Part shown: one piece after another, positions 18,834 to 27,758 of the stretch
Layout of the letters: every line of letters begins with the position of its first letter
How positions within the stretch are numbered: position 1 is the stretch's first letter
From: CAYUJH01 sp964394585
GTDB taxonomy: Bacteria > Bacteroidota > Bacteroidia > Cytophagales > Flammeovirgaceae
Length of the DNA: 64,000 nucleotides
Assembly: GCA_964394585.1 (NCBI GenBank)
Contig: CAYMYI010000001.1
Span: 1 to 64,000, forward strand
Direction: 5' to 3'
The notes under the pieces: generated by a model
What the model was told of the DNA's origin: nothing
The model's database searches: none
The model's input: only the letters and a program-made list of their open reading frames with translations
Position numbers and translations under genes: made by a program

Positions 18834-19685
18834 TTAAACTTTTGAAACCCGTTGTTTGTACCATACATTCAACACGACTCCCGCAATAGTAAGCCCCATA
18901 CCCACAAAGGCTAGCCAATCGTAAGTTTCCCCGAAAAAGAAAAAGCCATAGGAGAGCGCAAACACAATGCTCACATAGCGCAGTACCGAAACCTTAGAGA
19001 TTTCCTCTAATTGGATGGCGCGGGTCATAAAATATTGTGCAAACTGTGTTACAACACCAATGGTCAGCAAAATTGCCCAATCCCATCCTTGCGGGGGAAC
19101 CCACTCTACAAAGTAACAATAAGCCCCTGCTAAAGGAGTAGTTACCAACGGGAAATAAAAGATGATTACCAGGGCATGCTCAGTAGTATTGAGCTTGCGA
19201 ATAACGTTTTGCGCCAAGCCTGAAAAAAATGCTGAAAGAATGCCTAATCCTACAAAAATAGGAGCGACGCGAGGATCAAATCCTTCCACTAAAAGAATTC
19301 CGCCAAAGGAAAGTAACAAGAAAAACCACTGTAACCATACCACGCGCTCTTTAAGCATAAAACGCCCAATGAGATTACTAAAAACAGGGGCTAAGTAACC
19401 TAATACTACCGCACTTGCCAACGGAATATTTTGCAAAACGGTAAAGTACAACATGAGCGCAATAGCTCCGAATACTCCTCGCATGAGTAGCAACCCTTTG
19501 CGGGTTCCCCATACCGATACCCCTTGCCCACGCAATAGCGCTACACTCAGCACAAACGAAACCAGCGAACGAAAAAAAACAATTTGTACGGCAGGAATAT
19601 GCTGTAATAGCTTGACTAGCAAGCTCATGGTAGAAAAAAAGCTCACGGCGATGAGCATAAATAGCACTCCTTTTGATAACTTCAT
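18834..19685 (-). CDS. EamA/DMT family transporter
   Basis: The ATG at 19685 (MKLSKGVLFMLIAVSFFSTM) gives 283 residues and ten hydrophobic segments in two EamA repeats (about 5-135 and 145-278), the drug/metabolite transporter fold. Typical motifs are FFRSLVSFVLSV in the first repeat, LGYLAPVFSNLIG, and RYVSIVFALSYGFFFFGETY in the second. The substrate is not predictable. It converges on the anti-sigma-like gene with 10 bp between stops. Confidence 0.88.
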   Translation of the reverse strand: MKLSKGVLFMLIAVSFFSTMSLLVKLLQHIPAVQIVFFRSLVSFVLSVALLRGQGVSVWGTRKGLLLMRGVFGAIALMLYFTVLQNIPLASAVVLGYLAPVFSNLIGRFMLKERVVWLQWFFLLLSFGGILLVEGFDPRVAPIFVGLGILSAFFSGLAQNVIRKLNTTEHALVIIFYFPLVTTPLAGAYCYFVEWVPPQGWDWAILLTIGVVTQFAQYFMTRAIQLEEISKVSVLRYVSIVFALSYGFFFFGETYDWLAFVGMGLTIAGVVLNVWYKQRVSKV

Positions 19686-19805
19686 GAAAATGGAAATTGG
19701 TATGGAATGCGAAGGTAGGGGATGCAATTGCCAAGTGCGAATCAATAGGGAATCCCTCAGTTGGTTAGTCTCCTGCTACAAAACTTTTAAGAAAGGGGCC
19801 ACAGC

Positions 19806-20696
19806 TTAATACAACTCATCAAGCTTCATACGTAAATACCGACTGACTGCTAAATAAGCACTGGCGGTACTTACCATCCCTCCTAAACAGACAATTCCTA
19901 AAAAGATTGCTGCATTTAGCCCAAGGTTTTGCAACAATGCCAATTCTTCAATCTGTTGTAAACTATACCAAAGCAACACCGCTAAAATTCCTGAAGCTAT
20001 ACCGCCACTTAAACATCCCTGCCACAAAGCTTGCCATAAAAAAGGTTTTTTGATAAACCACCCCGTTGCCCCTACTAATTGCATACTGCGAATGAGAAAC
20101 CGCTGTGAAAATAGGGCGAGTTTGATTGAATTATGGATAAGCACTACAACAGTGATTAAGAAAATAGCGATAAAAACGCCCAATACAATTCCTATTCGGG
20201 CAATATTTGCATTTATTTTGGCTACCAACCGCTCAGCATATACTACCTCAAATACACCGGAAAGAGTTTGTAGCTCTTGCTGAATGGCTTTCATGTGGTT
20301 GCTATCGTAATAATCGGAGCGTATGTTTACTAAGAAGGCATCGCGTAGTGGATTTTCCCCCAGAAAACTCACAAAGTCTTCGCCGGTTTCGGCAGCCATT
20401 TGTTCTGCCCATGCTTCTTTGCTACGATACCGAATGCGCGGTTGGTTTTGTTGTCGATCAATGTAGGGCTTAGAGGCTAATGCATTTTCTAACTTTCCTC
20501 GTTCTATTTCCGACAGATCGTTGCTGAGCAGTATCTGTACTTCAATATCTTCTTTCAATTTTTGGGTGAGCCGAGAAGCATTCACTGTAAACAGCAAAAA
20601 AAGCCCAATCATGAATAAGGCAGTGGTAATACTAAAAATCACGTTAGAAGCCGGATAACTTCCTACACGTTTCCGAGGTTGCAGTGCATTTGCCAT
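19806..20696 (-). CDS. ftsX: Cell-division ABC transporter permease FtsX
   Basis: FtsX works with the ATPase FtsE to control septal peptidoglycan hydrolases. With the ATG at 20696 (MANALQPRKRVGSYP) the protein is 296 residues, the normal size; the longer open frame upstream runs into the divergent speD-speE promoter region. It has a first membrane helix (about 18-38), the extracellular FtsX domain (about 45-160; VEIQVLLS-like start with ENPLRDAFLVNI), and three further helices with RSMQLVGATGWFIKKPF before the second of them. No ftsE is adjacent, a common situation in Bacteroidota. Confidence 0.9.
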   Translation of the reverse strand: MANALQPRKRVGSYPASNVIFSITTALFMIGLFLLFTVNASRLTQKLKEDIEVQILLSNDLSEIERGKLENALASKPYIDRQQNQPRIRYRSKEAWAEQMAAETGEDFVSFLGENPLRDAFLVNIRSDYYDSNHMKAIQQELQTLSGVFEVVYAERLVAKINANIARIGIVLGVFIAIFLITVVVLIHNSIKLALFSQRFLIRSMQLVGATGWFIKKPFLWQALWQGCLSGGIASGILAVLLWYSLQQIEELALLQNLGLNAAIFLGIVCLGGMVSTASAYLAVSRYLRMKLDELY

Positions 20697-20846
20697 AGGT
20701 TGAGGTTCAAGTCCGCTTGGTGAAATTAACACACACTTAGCATTTTCGCATAGCTTGTTTGTATCCGAAGTTTTAAAATCAGTCGGAGAGCTAGAAGTTT
20801 GCAGAGTTTTAGCAAACTTGTTCTGCACATCTTTTAATACATCATT

Positions 20847-22109
20847 ATGCCACAACTCAATGCCCTAGGGCGACACCTTATCGCTGAACTGTTCGATTGT
20901 CCTTCCTCCCTACTACACGAAGTAGATCATGTTAAAGATGCGATGGTAACAGCCGCCCAAAAAGCAAATGCTACCTTAGTGAATGTAACGTTTCATCATT
21001 TTGCCCCTTTTGGAGTTTCAGGAGTCGTAGTAATTCAGGAAAGTCATTTGGCAATCCACACCTGGCCAGAGTATGGCTACGCTTCGGTAGATATTTATAC
21101 TTGTGGCGATTCGGTAGATCCGTGGATAGCCCTTTCGAGCTTAGAAAAACAGCTACAAGCACAGCGCGTTTCGTGTATAGAACTTAGCCGCGGGCAAATG
21201 AGCCAACTCCCTGCTTCTCAACCACTACCTACGACAGTACCTCAAGGGGTGCTCCCTGAAAGTACATTTACTGAAGATATTTGGTTTACAGAACGCGCCC
21301 AGCATTTAGCGCTTTCAGTACGCCATGCAGGTACGCTGTTGCACCGAGAGGAAAGTCCTTTTCAAAAAATTGAGGTGTATCAAACAGCGGTGTTTGGTAA
21401 AATGCTCGTACTCAACGGCAGCATTGCCATTACACAGCAAGATGAAAACGCTTACCACGAAATGCTAGTACATGTACCAATGCTCAGCCATCCTTCCCCT
21501 AAAAATATTTTGGTGATTGGTGGCGGCGATGGGGGGGCTATCCGTGAAGTAATGCGCCACTCCGAGGTAGAAAAGGTAACCTTAGTAGAGGTAGACAAAC
21601 GTGTCTCGGAAGTATGCAAAATGTTTTTCCCTTCGTTAGAGAGCGCCTTTGCAGATAGCCGCCTTCAGGTAGTGAACCAAGATGCACAAACCTTTATAGC
21701 AGAAAGCCAAGAGAGGTTCGACGTAATCCTCATGGATGCCAATGACCCCTTATACAGCAGCGAGCGCGCTATGGAAAGTAGCTTCTACCAAGCCCTAGAA
21801 GAAATTATGAAGCCTAACGCCAGCTTGGTGGTTCCGCTAGGTTCGCCGGCAATTAACCGAGCCGTATTTCGGCAAAACTTTCGGCTATTACAGCAGGTGT
21901 TTACCCCAAAACGCGTAACGCATTATTTAGCGTTTACCCCTTCTTATTTAACCGGTATGTGGAGTTTTGCCCTGATAGAGGAAAAAGTGAGTGTAAACTC
22001 TGAACGGCAACAACGGTTTGTTTCGCTGCATGATTTAAAGTATTACAATGCTGCCATCCATAAAAGTGCATTCCACCACCCTACGTTTGTAAAGCGGCTT
22101 TTGCAATGA
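20847..22109 (+). CDS. Fused S-adenosylmethionine decarboxylase and spermidine synthase
   Basis: One 420-residue polypeptide carries both steps of spermidine formation. Residues 1-130 are a prokaryotic AdoMet decarboxylase (SpeD/SpeH type): the self-cleavage site is Glu65-Ser66 in QESHLAIHTWPEYGY, with Ser66 becoming the pyruvoyl group, and His71 and Cys86 match the His and Cys that assist processing and catalysis. Residues 145-415 are a spermidine synthase (SpeE): WFTERAQH, the SAM-binding loop VIGGGDGGAIREVMRH, acidic VEVDKRV and DANDPLYSSE. The decarboxylated AdoMet made by the first domain is the aminopropyl donor for the second. The linker is about 15 residues. No frameshift is needed. 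Confidence 0.93.
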   Translation: MPQLNALGRHLIAELFDCPSSLLHEVDHVKDAMVTAAQKANATLVNVTFHHFAPFGVSGVVVIQESHLAIHTWPEYGYASVDIYTCGDSVDPWIALSSLEKQLQAQRVSCIELSRGQMSQLPASQPLPTTVPQGVLPESTFTEDIWFTERAQHLALSVRHAGTLLHREESPFQKIEVYQTAVFGKMLVLNGSIAITQQDENAYHEMLVHVPMLSHPSPKNILVIGGGDGGAIREVMRHSEVEKVTLVEVDKRVSEVCKMFFPSLESAFADSRLQVVNQDAQTFIAESQERFDVILMDANDPLYSSERAMESSFYQALEEIMKPNASLVVPLGSPAINRAVFRQNFRLLQQVFTPKRVTHYLAFTPSYLTGMWSFALIEEKVSVNSERQQRFVSLHDLKYYNAAIHKSAFHHPTFVKRLLQ

Positions 22110-22165
22110 TATACTCGAAACGAATTGAGCAGTTCGCCGCTACGGTTGAAAATGAAGAGGCAATG

Positions 22166-23428
22166 CTAAAACAAGGACTCTACATTTTGTAAAGTGGCAC
22201 TTTCCGGAGCGAGCATGCTGGCAATCATGAACGAGATAGACGCTACAACTAGCCCAATCATAAAAATGGTGTAAGCTATCCGCAAGTAGTGGTACTTTTT
22301 TCCCAAGACTGACCCTATGAAATAAATATCGCGAATCATGCTGCCGTATAGATAGTCGGCATCTTCAATCATTTCTTTCATTCCCCACTCAAAATCTTGG
22401 AGTTTCATTTTATAGAAATTGCCAAAAAACAACAGGTTTGCGCGTTTTTCTTGAATGTCTTCCTTCGTAAAACGGCCAGAAGTTACGTTAGGACGTGTAG
22501 CTAAAATGGCAAATACGATGGAGGAAAGGCATACTGTGAGCAATAAAAATGTGGGAATGATAAGGTGTGGGTTGCTATCGAGCTTACGAATGAGCACCCC
22601 GATAATGATGGTGATAATGATAGAGTTGACCGAAATTAGTATGTTGGCTTTGCTATCGGCCATTGAGCTAAAATCCACATGGTTTCGGGAAGTAACACGG
22701 AACATGGTTTCAATTCCTCTTTCAGGTCGCCCTTCTGCCTTCTCAAGTTTCTTTTTCATTTTCTTGAGCTGCGTACTATCTACTCCTAACTCGCTCATCA
22801 AATAGTCTTCTTCTTGTTTCTTCAGCTTTTTAAGCCGTTTTTCGAGTTTCTTAAGGTTTTTAGCCTTTCCCTCGTTCAAGTTTTCTTGGGCATACGGTGT
22901 GAAATATTGATGTTTTTCCAGAAAAGAGATGTTTTCTTCGAGCCATGCCTGTTCGGTATAAGTCGCCGGTTGGGTATGTTCCCATTCTTGGCGAAGCAAA
23001 AGACTTTTCTCGGCAAATTGCTTGGTTGAAAGGTGGTACAAATCAGCATCGCAGATTACCTGTTCTGCCAATGTTTTGGGGGTTTGAGGCATGCGAGTAG
23101 CCTCAATCAGACCCTCTACTTGCACAATGCGGGCTTCATCCAGCCCTTCTTTTTGTAAAAATTCACGAGCAGTCTGCTTACTTACCGTTTCGTGGTCGTG
23201 GGTATTGGAGTCGGTGTAGCCAATATCGTGCAGCCATGCAGCAACTAACACCATTTCGAGGGAATCTTCGGGGAGAGCTGAAGCTTCTCCGATTTCTTGG
23301 GCAGCCTCTACCACTTCTTGAGTATGGGTAAGATCGTGGTAGACAAAATGCGAAGGAAGGCTTTGTAAGTGCATTATGGCAAACGATTGCGCCGCTTCGA
23401 CAAGTGAGGAGTGAGGTAATATAGCCAT
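22166..23428 (-). CDS. HD-domain phosphohydrolase fused to a PycTM (Pycsar effector family, DUF5706) domain
   Basis: The 420-residue protein starts with an HD domain (about 20-180) whose metal ligands are intact: His35 (HDLTHTQEV), His67-Asp68 (AAWLHDIGY) and Asp127 or Asp129 (ICDADLYHL). A highly charged Lys/Glu coiled segment (about 185-235) leads to a PycTM-type membrane domain (about 245-405) with MADSKANILISVNSIIITII and three helices (about 264-280, 291-310, 382-403). In Pycsar defence, PycTM effectors respond to cCMP or cUMP and damage the membrane; HD-fused members are widespread in Bacteroidota and not proven to be defensive. No cyclase gene is adjacent. It follows a receptor gene by 10 bp. 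Confidence 0.85.
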   Translation of the reverse strand: MAILPHSSLVEAAQSFAIMHLQSLPSHFVYHDLTHTQEVVEAAQEIGEASALPEDSLEMVLVAAWLHDIGYTDSNTHDHETVSKQTAREFLQKEGLDEARIVQVEGLIEATRMPQTPKTLAEQVICDADLYHLSTKQFAEKSLLLRQEWEHTQPATYTEQAWLEENISFLEKHQYFTPYAQENLNEGKAKNLKKLEKRLKKLKKQEEDYLMSELGVDSTQLKKMKKKLEKAEGRPERGIETMFRVTSRNHVDFSSMADSKANILISVNSIIITIIIGVLIRKLDSNPHLIIPTFLLLTVCLSSIVFAILATRPNVTSGRFTKEDIQEKRANLLFFGNFYKMKLQDFEWGMKEMIEDADYLYGSMIRDIYFIGSVLGKKYHYLRIAYTIFMIGLVVASISFMIASMLAPESATLQNVESLF

Positions 23429-23438
23429 ACGTTATTTT

Positions 23439-25706
23439 TTACTCGGTAGAAACAGAGGTAGAATTTTGAGAGGAGACATTGCGCTCCATTTTTGGCTTGG
23501 GCGGTTGTGTAAGTTGTTGCGATTCGCGCAGTAAACTCTGCGTATTGAGTGCATTAAGAGCGCTCGCAATGCTAGAAGCTAAATTTATAGTTACCTTTTG
23601 GATGAACTCTCTGCGATAAAGAGGGATTTCCTCTAACGAAGCCACCTCAATCACACCGTAAATCACCTCGTTCATCATGATGGGTTCGAGTAAAATAGCC
23701 TTAGGAATCATTTTCATAAGTCCTGTTCTAATGGCAGGATATTCTGAGGGGATGTCGTTCATGTAAATCGAGTCGCGATCTTGCCAACATTGGCTTACTA
23801 CACCTTGCCCCCATTCAATCTGTAAATTCATGTGTTTTTTGCGCTCGTAGGCATAGCATGCTTTCATTTCCAGCCATTCTTTCTGCCCGTTTTCCCGTTC
23901 GATGAGGTACACTGCTCCTTGTGCCAACCCTACGTAATTCATAAGAAAATGAAGAGCTTGATCGGTGAGCGATGCCAAATCATGATTATGTTTTCGAAGG
24001 ATATCGGAAAACTGTGCCATCCCCTCGGTAGTCCAGTTGCGCTTTCGATCGTCGTCGGCAACTGACTTCAACTGATCTCGCATTTCAGTGAGCGATTTAC
24101 CCAGCTGATCTTCTTCGCCAATAGCTTTAAAACTAGAGTCAAACTGCCCCTGTCCTATTGCTTCGGCAAACTTAGCTGCTTTATCAATTCTATCAATCAA
24201 ATGGTTCATAGCGAAAGTAGTTTGTCCAATCTCATCCGTTCCAAACACATTTAACCGTTTCACCGATTTCCCTTCTGATAGCTCCATTAAGGTATTACGC
24301 AGTTTTTTAATGGGTTTTACAAACCAACGCGAGTAAAAGTACCCAAGTAACGAGGTAACCACAAAGATGACCACCATCGCTAGGAAGATGTTGCGTTGTA
24401 GGGTATAAATGAGCGAAAAGGCTTCTTCTTCTTCAATTTCAGAAACGATTGCCCAATCTACGCCTTCGATATCAAGATCGCTGAAGGCACTAAGCGAGCG
24501 CGTTCCTCGGTAGTTTTCAATAATTTCAACGCCGGTTACTCCTTGTAAAGCTAAGCGAGCGGCTTCGGTTTCTACAGGTTGAAATAATAGTGAGGTATTG
24601 TGCCGGCGAATGAGTTCCACTTCTTTGGGTGTGTACATTTTTTCAATAGTTTCAAAAAAACCATCGGGGTTTTCGATAAGCATGCGGGCATCGCTTCGCA
24701 TTTTAAAGTCGCTGCCAATCAAGTAGGTTTCGCCGGTTACACCCAAGCCTTCTACTTCCCATTGCTGGTTACCGGTAATAATATTTCGGATAGCATTGGG
24801 TGAGATTTGGAAAGCGAGTACCCCAATTTTTTCTTGCTTATCGAAAATAGGCGATGCAATGAATGCCGCTGGGGCATCGTACGAAGGGGGATATTTTTCG
24901 AAGTCGGTCAGCGCAACAAAATTTTTAAAGGGCGATTCTGCCGCTTTACGAAAAACTTCTGCGATGTTGGAATCGCGATAAGGGCCATCTTTTAAGCTAG
25001 TCATGTAATCGACTTCTTTAAAAACGGAATAGATGATGCGCCCCGATTCAGGCTCTATCAAGAAAATATCATAAATATCAAACTCTTTGAGGTAATTGCG
25101 ATAAATGGAATGATAACGCGCATGAACATCACTGTACAAGCTTCCATCGTTGCTTTTTTCGAGGAGGTCTTTAGAACCTGTAGGGTATGGGTTTCCGCTA
25201 ATATAATAGAATTGTAGCTTCAGCGAGGCGCTGTTATCAATCATAAACTCTTCTACGGTAGCGGTGGTATCGTTAGAAATTTTTTGCCATGCAGGTAAAA
25301 ATTCCCCTGCGTAATAATCGTTCAAACTCACTAGCATAGAGTCTGGCGGTACATCTCCGTAAAAATCATTTTCTAAGAATAAAGAAGCATTTTTAAAATT
25401 TTGCATGGCATCCACAGTCATCCGACTTTCAGAAAGGGTAATCACCTGTTTACGAAGCTGGTCAAAATAATCGGTGATGGCTTGCCGTTTAGTTTCCCTT
25501 ACCGAGCGTAGCTGGTCGAACGTTACTTTTTCTAAAGCATTAGTTGCCGAAATATACCCTAGCGCACCAATGGTAAAAATGGCGATGTTTGCCACAATAA
25601 ATAGGGCTAATTGTACTTTAAATCGGATGCTGATATTTTCCCAGCGAAATCCCTCTAAAACGTTGTTCTTCGAGGCTGCTGGCTTTTGCGTTTCAGTGCT
25701 TTCCAT
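23439..25706 (-). CDS. Cache-HAMP-GAF transmembrane receptor without an output domain
   Basis: The 755-residue protein has a membrane helix (about 31-53), a large periplasmic double-Cache/PDC-like sensor (about 55-435; DIYDIFLIEPESGRIIYSVF, then AAFIASPIFDKQEKIGVLAF), a second helix (about 439-457), a HAMP linker (about 458-510; FVKPIKKLRNTLMELSEG), a second helical segment and a GAF domain (about 575-730; GLAQGAVYLIE, AILLEPIMMNEVIYGVIEVA). It then ends in a polar tail. Related receptors usually end in a histidine kinase, cyclase, SpoIIE or MCP domain; none is present. It is the upstream gene of a two-gene operon with the HD-PycTM protein, so signalling probably passes to a partner protein. 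Confidence 0.88.
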   Translation of the reverse strand: MESTETQKPAASKNNVLEGFRWENISIRFKVQLALFIVANIAIFTIGALGYISATNALEKVTFDQLRSVRETKRQAITDYFDQLRKQVITLSESRMTVDAMQNFKNASLFLENDFYGDVPPDSMLVSLNDYYAGEFLPAWQKISNDTTATVEEFMIDNSASLKLQFYYISGNPYPTGSKDLLEKSNDGSLYSDVHARYHSIYRNYLKEFDIYDIFLIEPESGRIIYSVFKEVDYMTSLKDGPYRDSNIAEVFRKAAESPFKNFVALTDFEKYPPSYDAPAAFIASPIFDKQEKIGVLAFQISPNAIRNIITGNQQWEVEGLGVTGETYLIGSDFKMRSDARMLIENPDGFFETIEKMYTPKEVELIRRHNTSLLFQPVETEAARLALQGVTGVEIIENYRGTRSLSAFSDLDIEGVDWAIVSEIEEEEAFSLIYTLQRNIFLAMVVIFVVTSLLGYFYSRWFVKPIKKLRNTLMELSEGKSVKRLNVFGTDEIGQTTFAMNHLIDRIDKAAKFAEAIGQGQFDSSFKAIGEEDQLGKSLTEMRDQLKSVADDDRKRNWTTEGMAQFSDILRKHNHDLASLTDQALHFLMNYVGLAQGAVYLIERENGQKEWLEMKACYAYERKKHMNLQIEWGQGVVSQCWQDRDSIYMNDIPSEYPAIRTGLMKMIPKAILLEPIMMNEVIYGVIEVASLEEIPLYRREFIQKVTINLASSIASALNALNTQSLLRESQQLTQPPKPKMERNVSSQNSTSVSTE

Positions 25707-25963
25707 AGTATGCTCGTTTCCAAATCGAATCGATTTCCTTGCATTAGTAACTCAACTTTTGTGTCAATTGGTACATAAGCATGGTTACTCTTTGGGTAAA
25801 TTACATAGAACCCATAGATATACCAAGAGTTATGCAATTTGAGGATTTCCTTGATTTGGGCAACCTAATTCTGAACGCTTTATAAGGCCCCACTTTCCCG
25901 GGCTTCTTCGTTTCGAGAATACCCACAAAGTACTGAAGTTAGTGAATGCATAGCTACCGAGCG

Positions 25964-27502
25964 TTAGCGTAGTATCATCAAATAGCCTTTTAGTGGGGGT
26001 AGGCCGCTTTCAAATTCTATGGTATAGAAATAAGTGCCATCGGCTAAGTTAGCACCTCCCCAATCGCTTTGATAATTGGTAGACTCAAACACAAGATTCC
26101 CCCATTGGTTGTACACTTTTATAGTATGCCCGGCTGCTTGGTCGATGTTATCGATAATCCAAACATCGTTAAAGCCATCGGCATTGGGCGAAATCCCTGT
26201 GTGGACGTCTAATGGTGGAATTACTCGGATAGTTACCGAATCGGTATTGGTACAGCCATCCTGATCGGTTACTTCGAGCACTACGGTATATTCTCCTTGT
26301 TCGGTGTAGCGGTTGACGGGCGTTGGGGTAATGGCAAAGCTGCTATCGCCTAAGTTCCACAGGTAGGAGGCGGCGTTCTGGTCGCTAACAGCAGAAAAGT
26401 TTACAGTTAAGGGGGCATATCCAATTAAAGGGGTTGCTTGAATTTCTGCAGGCACTACGCCCTCTTTCAGGTTCACGAAAAAAGGGACTGGTTCGCTTTC
26501 GATATCGTTTATGGTTTGAGTTACATACAGCGTATCGGGTACTGTTTCCGGCTGGTAGATTTGCCCTGTGGTGAGCAACTCGTTCAAGCCTGCATCGGCA
26601 TACCAACGTACATTTAACCCATTGGCACTGGCAATCGGGATTGGCGTGTTTTGGCATACCACGATGGGAGAATTTATCGTTGGAGGGGCTACGGTATCAA
26701 TACTAGGAATTGCGAAGGGAAACGTGATATTGCAGCCGTTGGCATCTTGCACAATAAGGGTGTAGTTACCCTCGGCGAGGTTATCAAATAACGGCTGGCT
26801 TTGAAAAGGCCCTCCATCGAGCGAGTAGGTTGTAGGAGCATCGCCCCCTTGTACTTCATCGATTTGGATACTTCCGTTCGCTGCTCCAATTAACGATGGG
26901 GTTATGGTAGTGGCACTTACACTGAACGGGCCATCTACTACGGTTTCGTTTCCATTTTTGCAGCCATCGCAATAAGTGGGTTCTATCGGCGCGACCCTTA
27001 AAGAAAAAGTTCCCTCTTCAAGATCGCTTTGTGAACCCACAATGATGTAAAACTCTTGGCGATTTTCCACACATGTTAACCCTGTGAAAAGCGCCATGCT
27101 ATCGGCTGAAGCGCAGGCATCGGAACCCAAAAACCACTGCCCTACCCCCCCGCAAACGTCAGGGGTCATTAGCGCAACGTTTAATCGGGCATTGTCTTCA
27201 GGGATAATATCGACGCGCATACCTCGGATGAAGGGCGTATCCAACGTAAAACGAAAATAAACAGTATTTTGCCAGGGATCTTCGCCTAAGCAACTCCCAT
27301 TTAAAAATGTATTTTCGGAAGTGGCTCCTACATTCGATACACTGTTCAGTTCGAGTACTTCTTGGGTGCGCACTACGCCCAAATCTGTTGCATTGCAGGG
27401 CAAGTCGTTGATGGGAGCCTGTCCATAAACGGTAGTGGATATTATGACCGAAACGAACAGAAATAAAAACAAAATGCGAAAAGGAGTGATAGAAAATGCC
27501 AT
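25964..27502 (-). CDS. Secreted PKD-domain protein with CHU_C type IX (type B) sorting domain
   Basis: The 512-residue product has a signal peptide (about 1-28, cleaved near VYGQA), a domain with paired cysteines (about 30-180), a SprB-like repeat (about 195-275; GAANGSIQIDEVQGGD, DGGPFQSQPLFDNLAEGNYT), a PKD domain (about 350-425; LIGYAPLTVNFSAVSD, YLWNLGDSS) and a C-terminal gliding-motility-associated CHU_C domain (about 428-512; GISPNADGFNDVWIIDNID, VYNQWGNLVFES, DGTYFYTIEF). That last domain directs export by the type IX system and predicts cell-surface or secreted location. Function beyond adhesion or surface display cannot be assigned. Confidence 0.9.
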   Translation of the reverse strand: MAFSITPFRILFLFLFVSVIISTTVYGQAPINDLPCNATDLGVVRTQEVLELNSVSNVGATSENTFLNGSCLGEDPWQNTVYFRFTLDTPFIRGMRVDIIPEDNARLNVALMTPDVCGGVGQWFLGSDACASADSMALFTGLTCVENRQEFYIIVGSQSDLEEGTFSLRVAPIEPTYCDGCKNGNETVVDGPFSVSATTITPSLIGAANGSIQIDEVQGGDAPTTYSLDGGPFQSQPLFDNLAEGNYTLIVQDANGCNITFPFAIPSIDTVAPPTINSPIVVCQNTPIPIASANGLNVRWYADAGLNELLTTGQIYQPETVPDTLYVTQTINDIESEPVPFFVNLKEGVVPAEIQATPLIGYAPLTVNFSAVSDQNAASYLWNLGDSSFAITPTPVNRYTEQGEYTVVLEVTDQDGCTNTDSVTIRVIPPLDVHTGISPNADGFNDVWIIDNIDQAAGHTIKVYNQWGNLVFESTNYQSDWGGANLADGTYFYTIEFESGLPPLKGYLMILR

Positions 27503-27758
27503 AAGGATACCGGATTGCTATACCTTACAAAAATCGGCAAATTTTACGCCTTTTCGGCAAAAAGTAGGAAAGCAATCGGCAGAGGAGTACTGCGCTATGG
27601 GCATACGGATGAATCTCTGATAGGAAAATACGCTTTTTGCGTGTAAAAAATGCCCATACTGCTTATATTCAAAATAATTACAAACGGATTATAGCATGTA
27701 TTTCTAAATTGTAGGATGCTACTTCCATCAATCTATTATTCAAATAATACTGCAAAAC

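Noticed and set aside
22106..22192. 28-codon ORF whose ATG overlaps the speD-speE fusion stop (ATGA)
   Set aside because: It overlaps the 3' end of the convergent HD-PycTM gene by 27 bp, has no recognisable motif, and could be a chance read-on; conservation would be needed.
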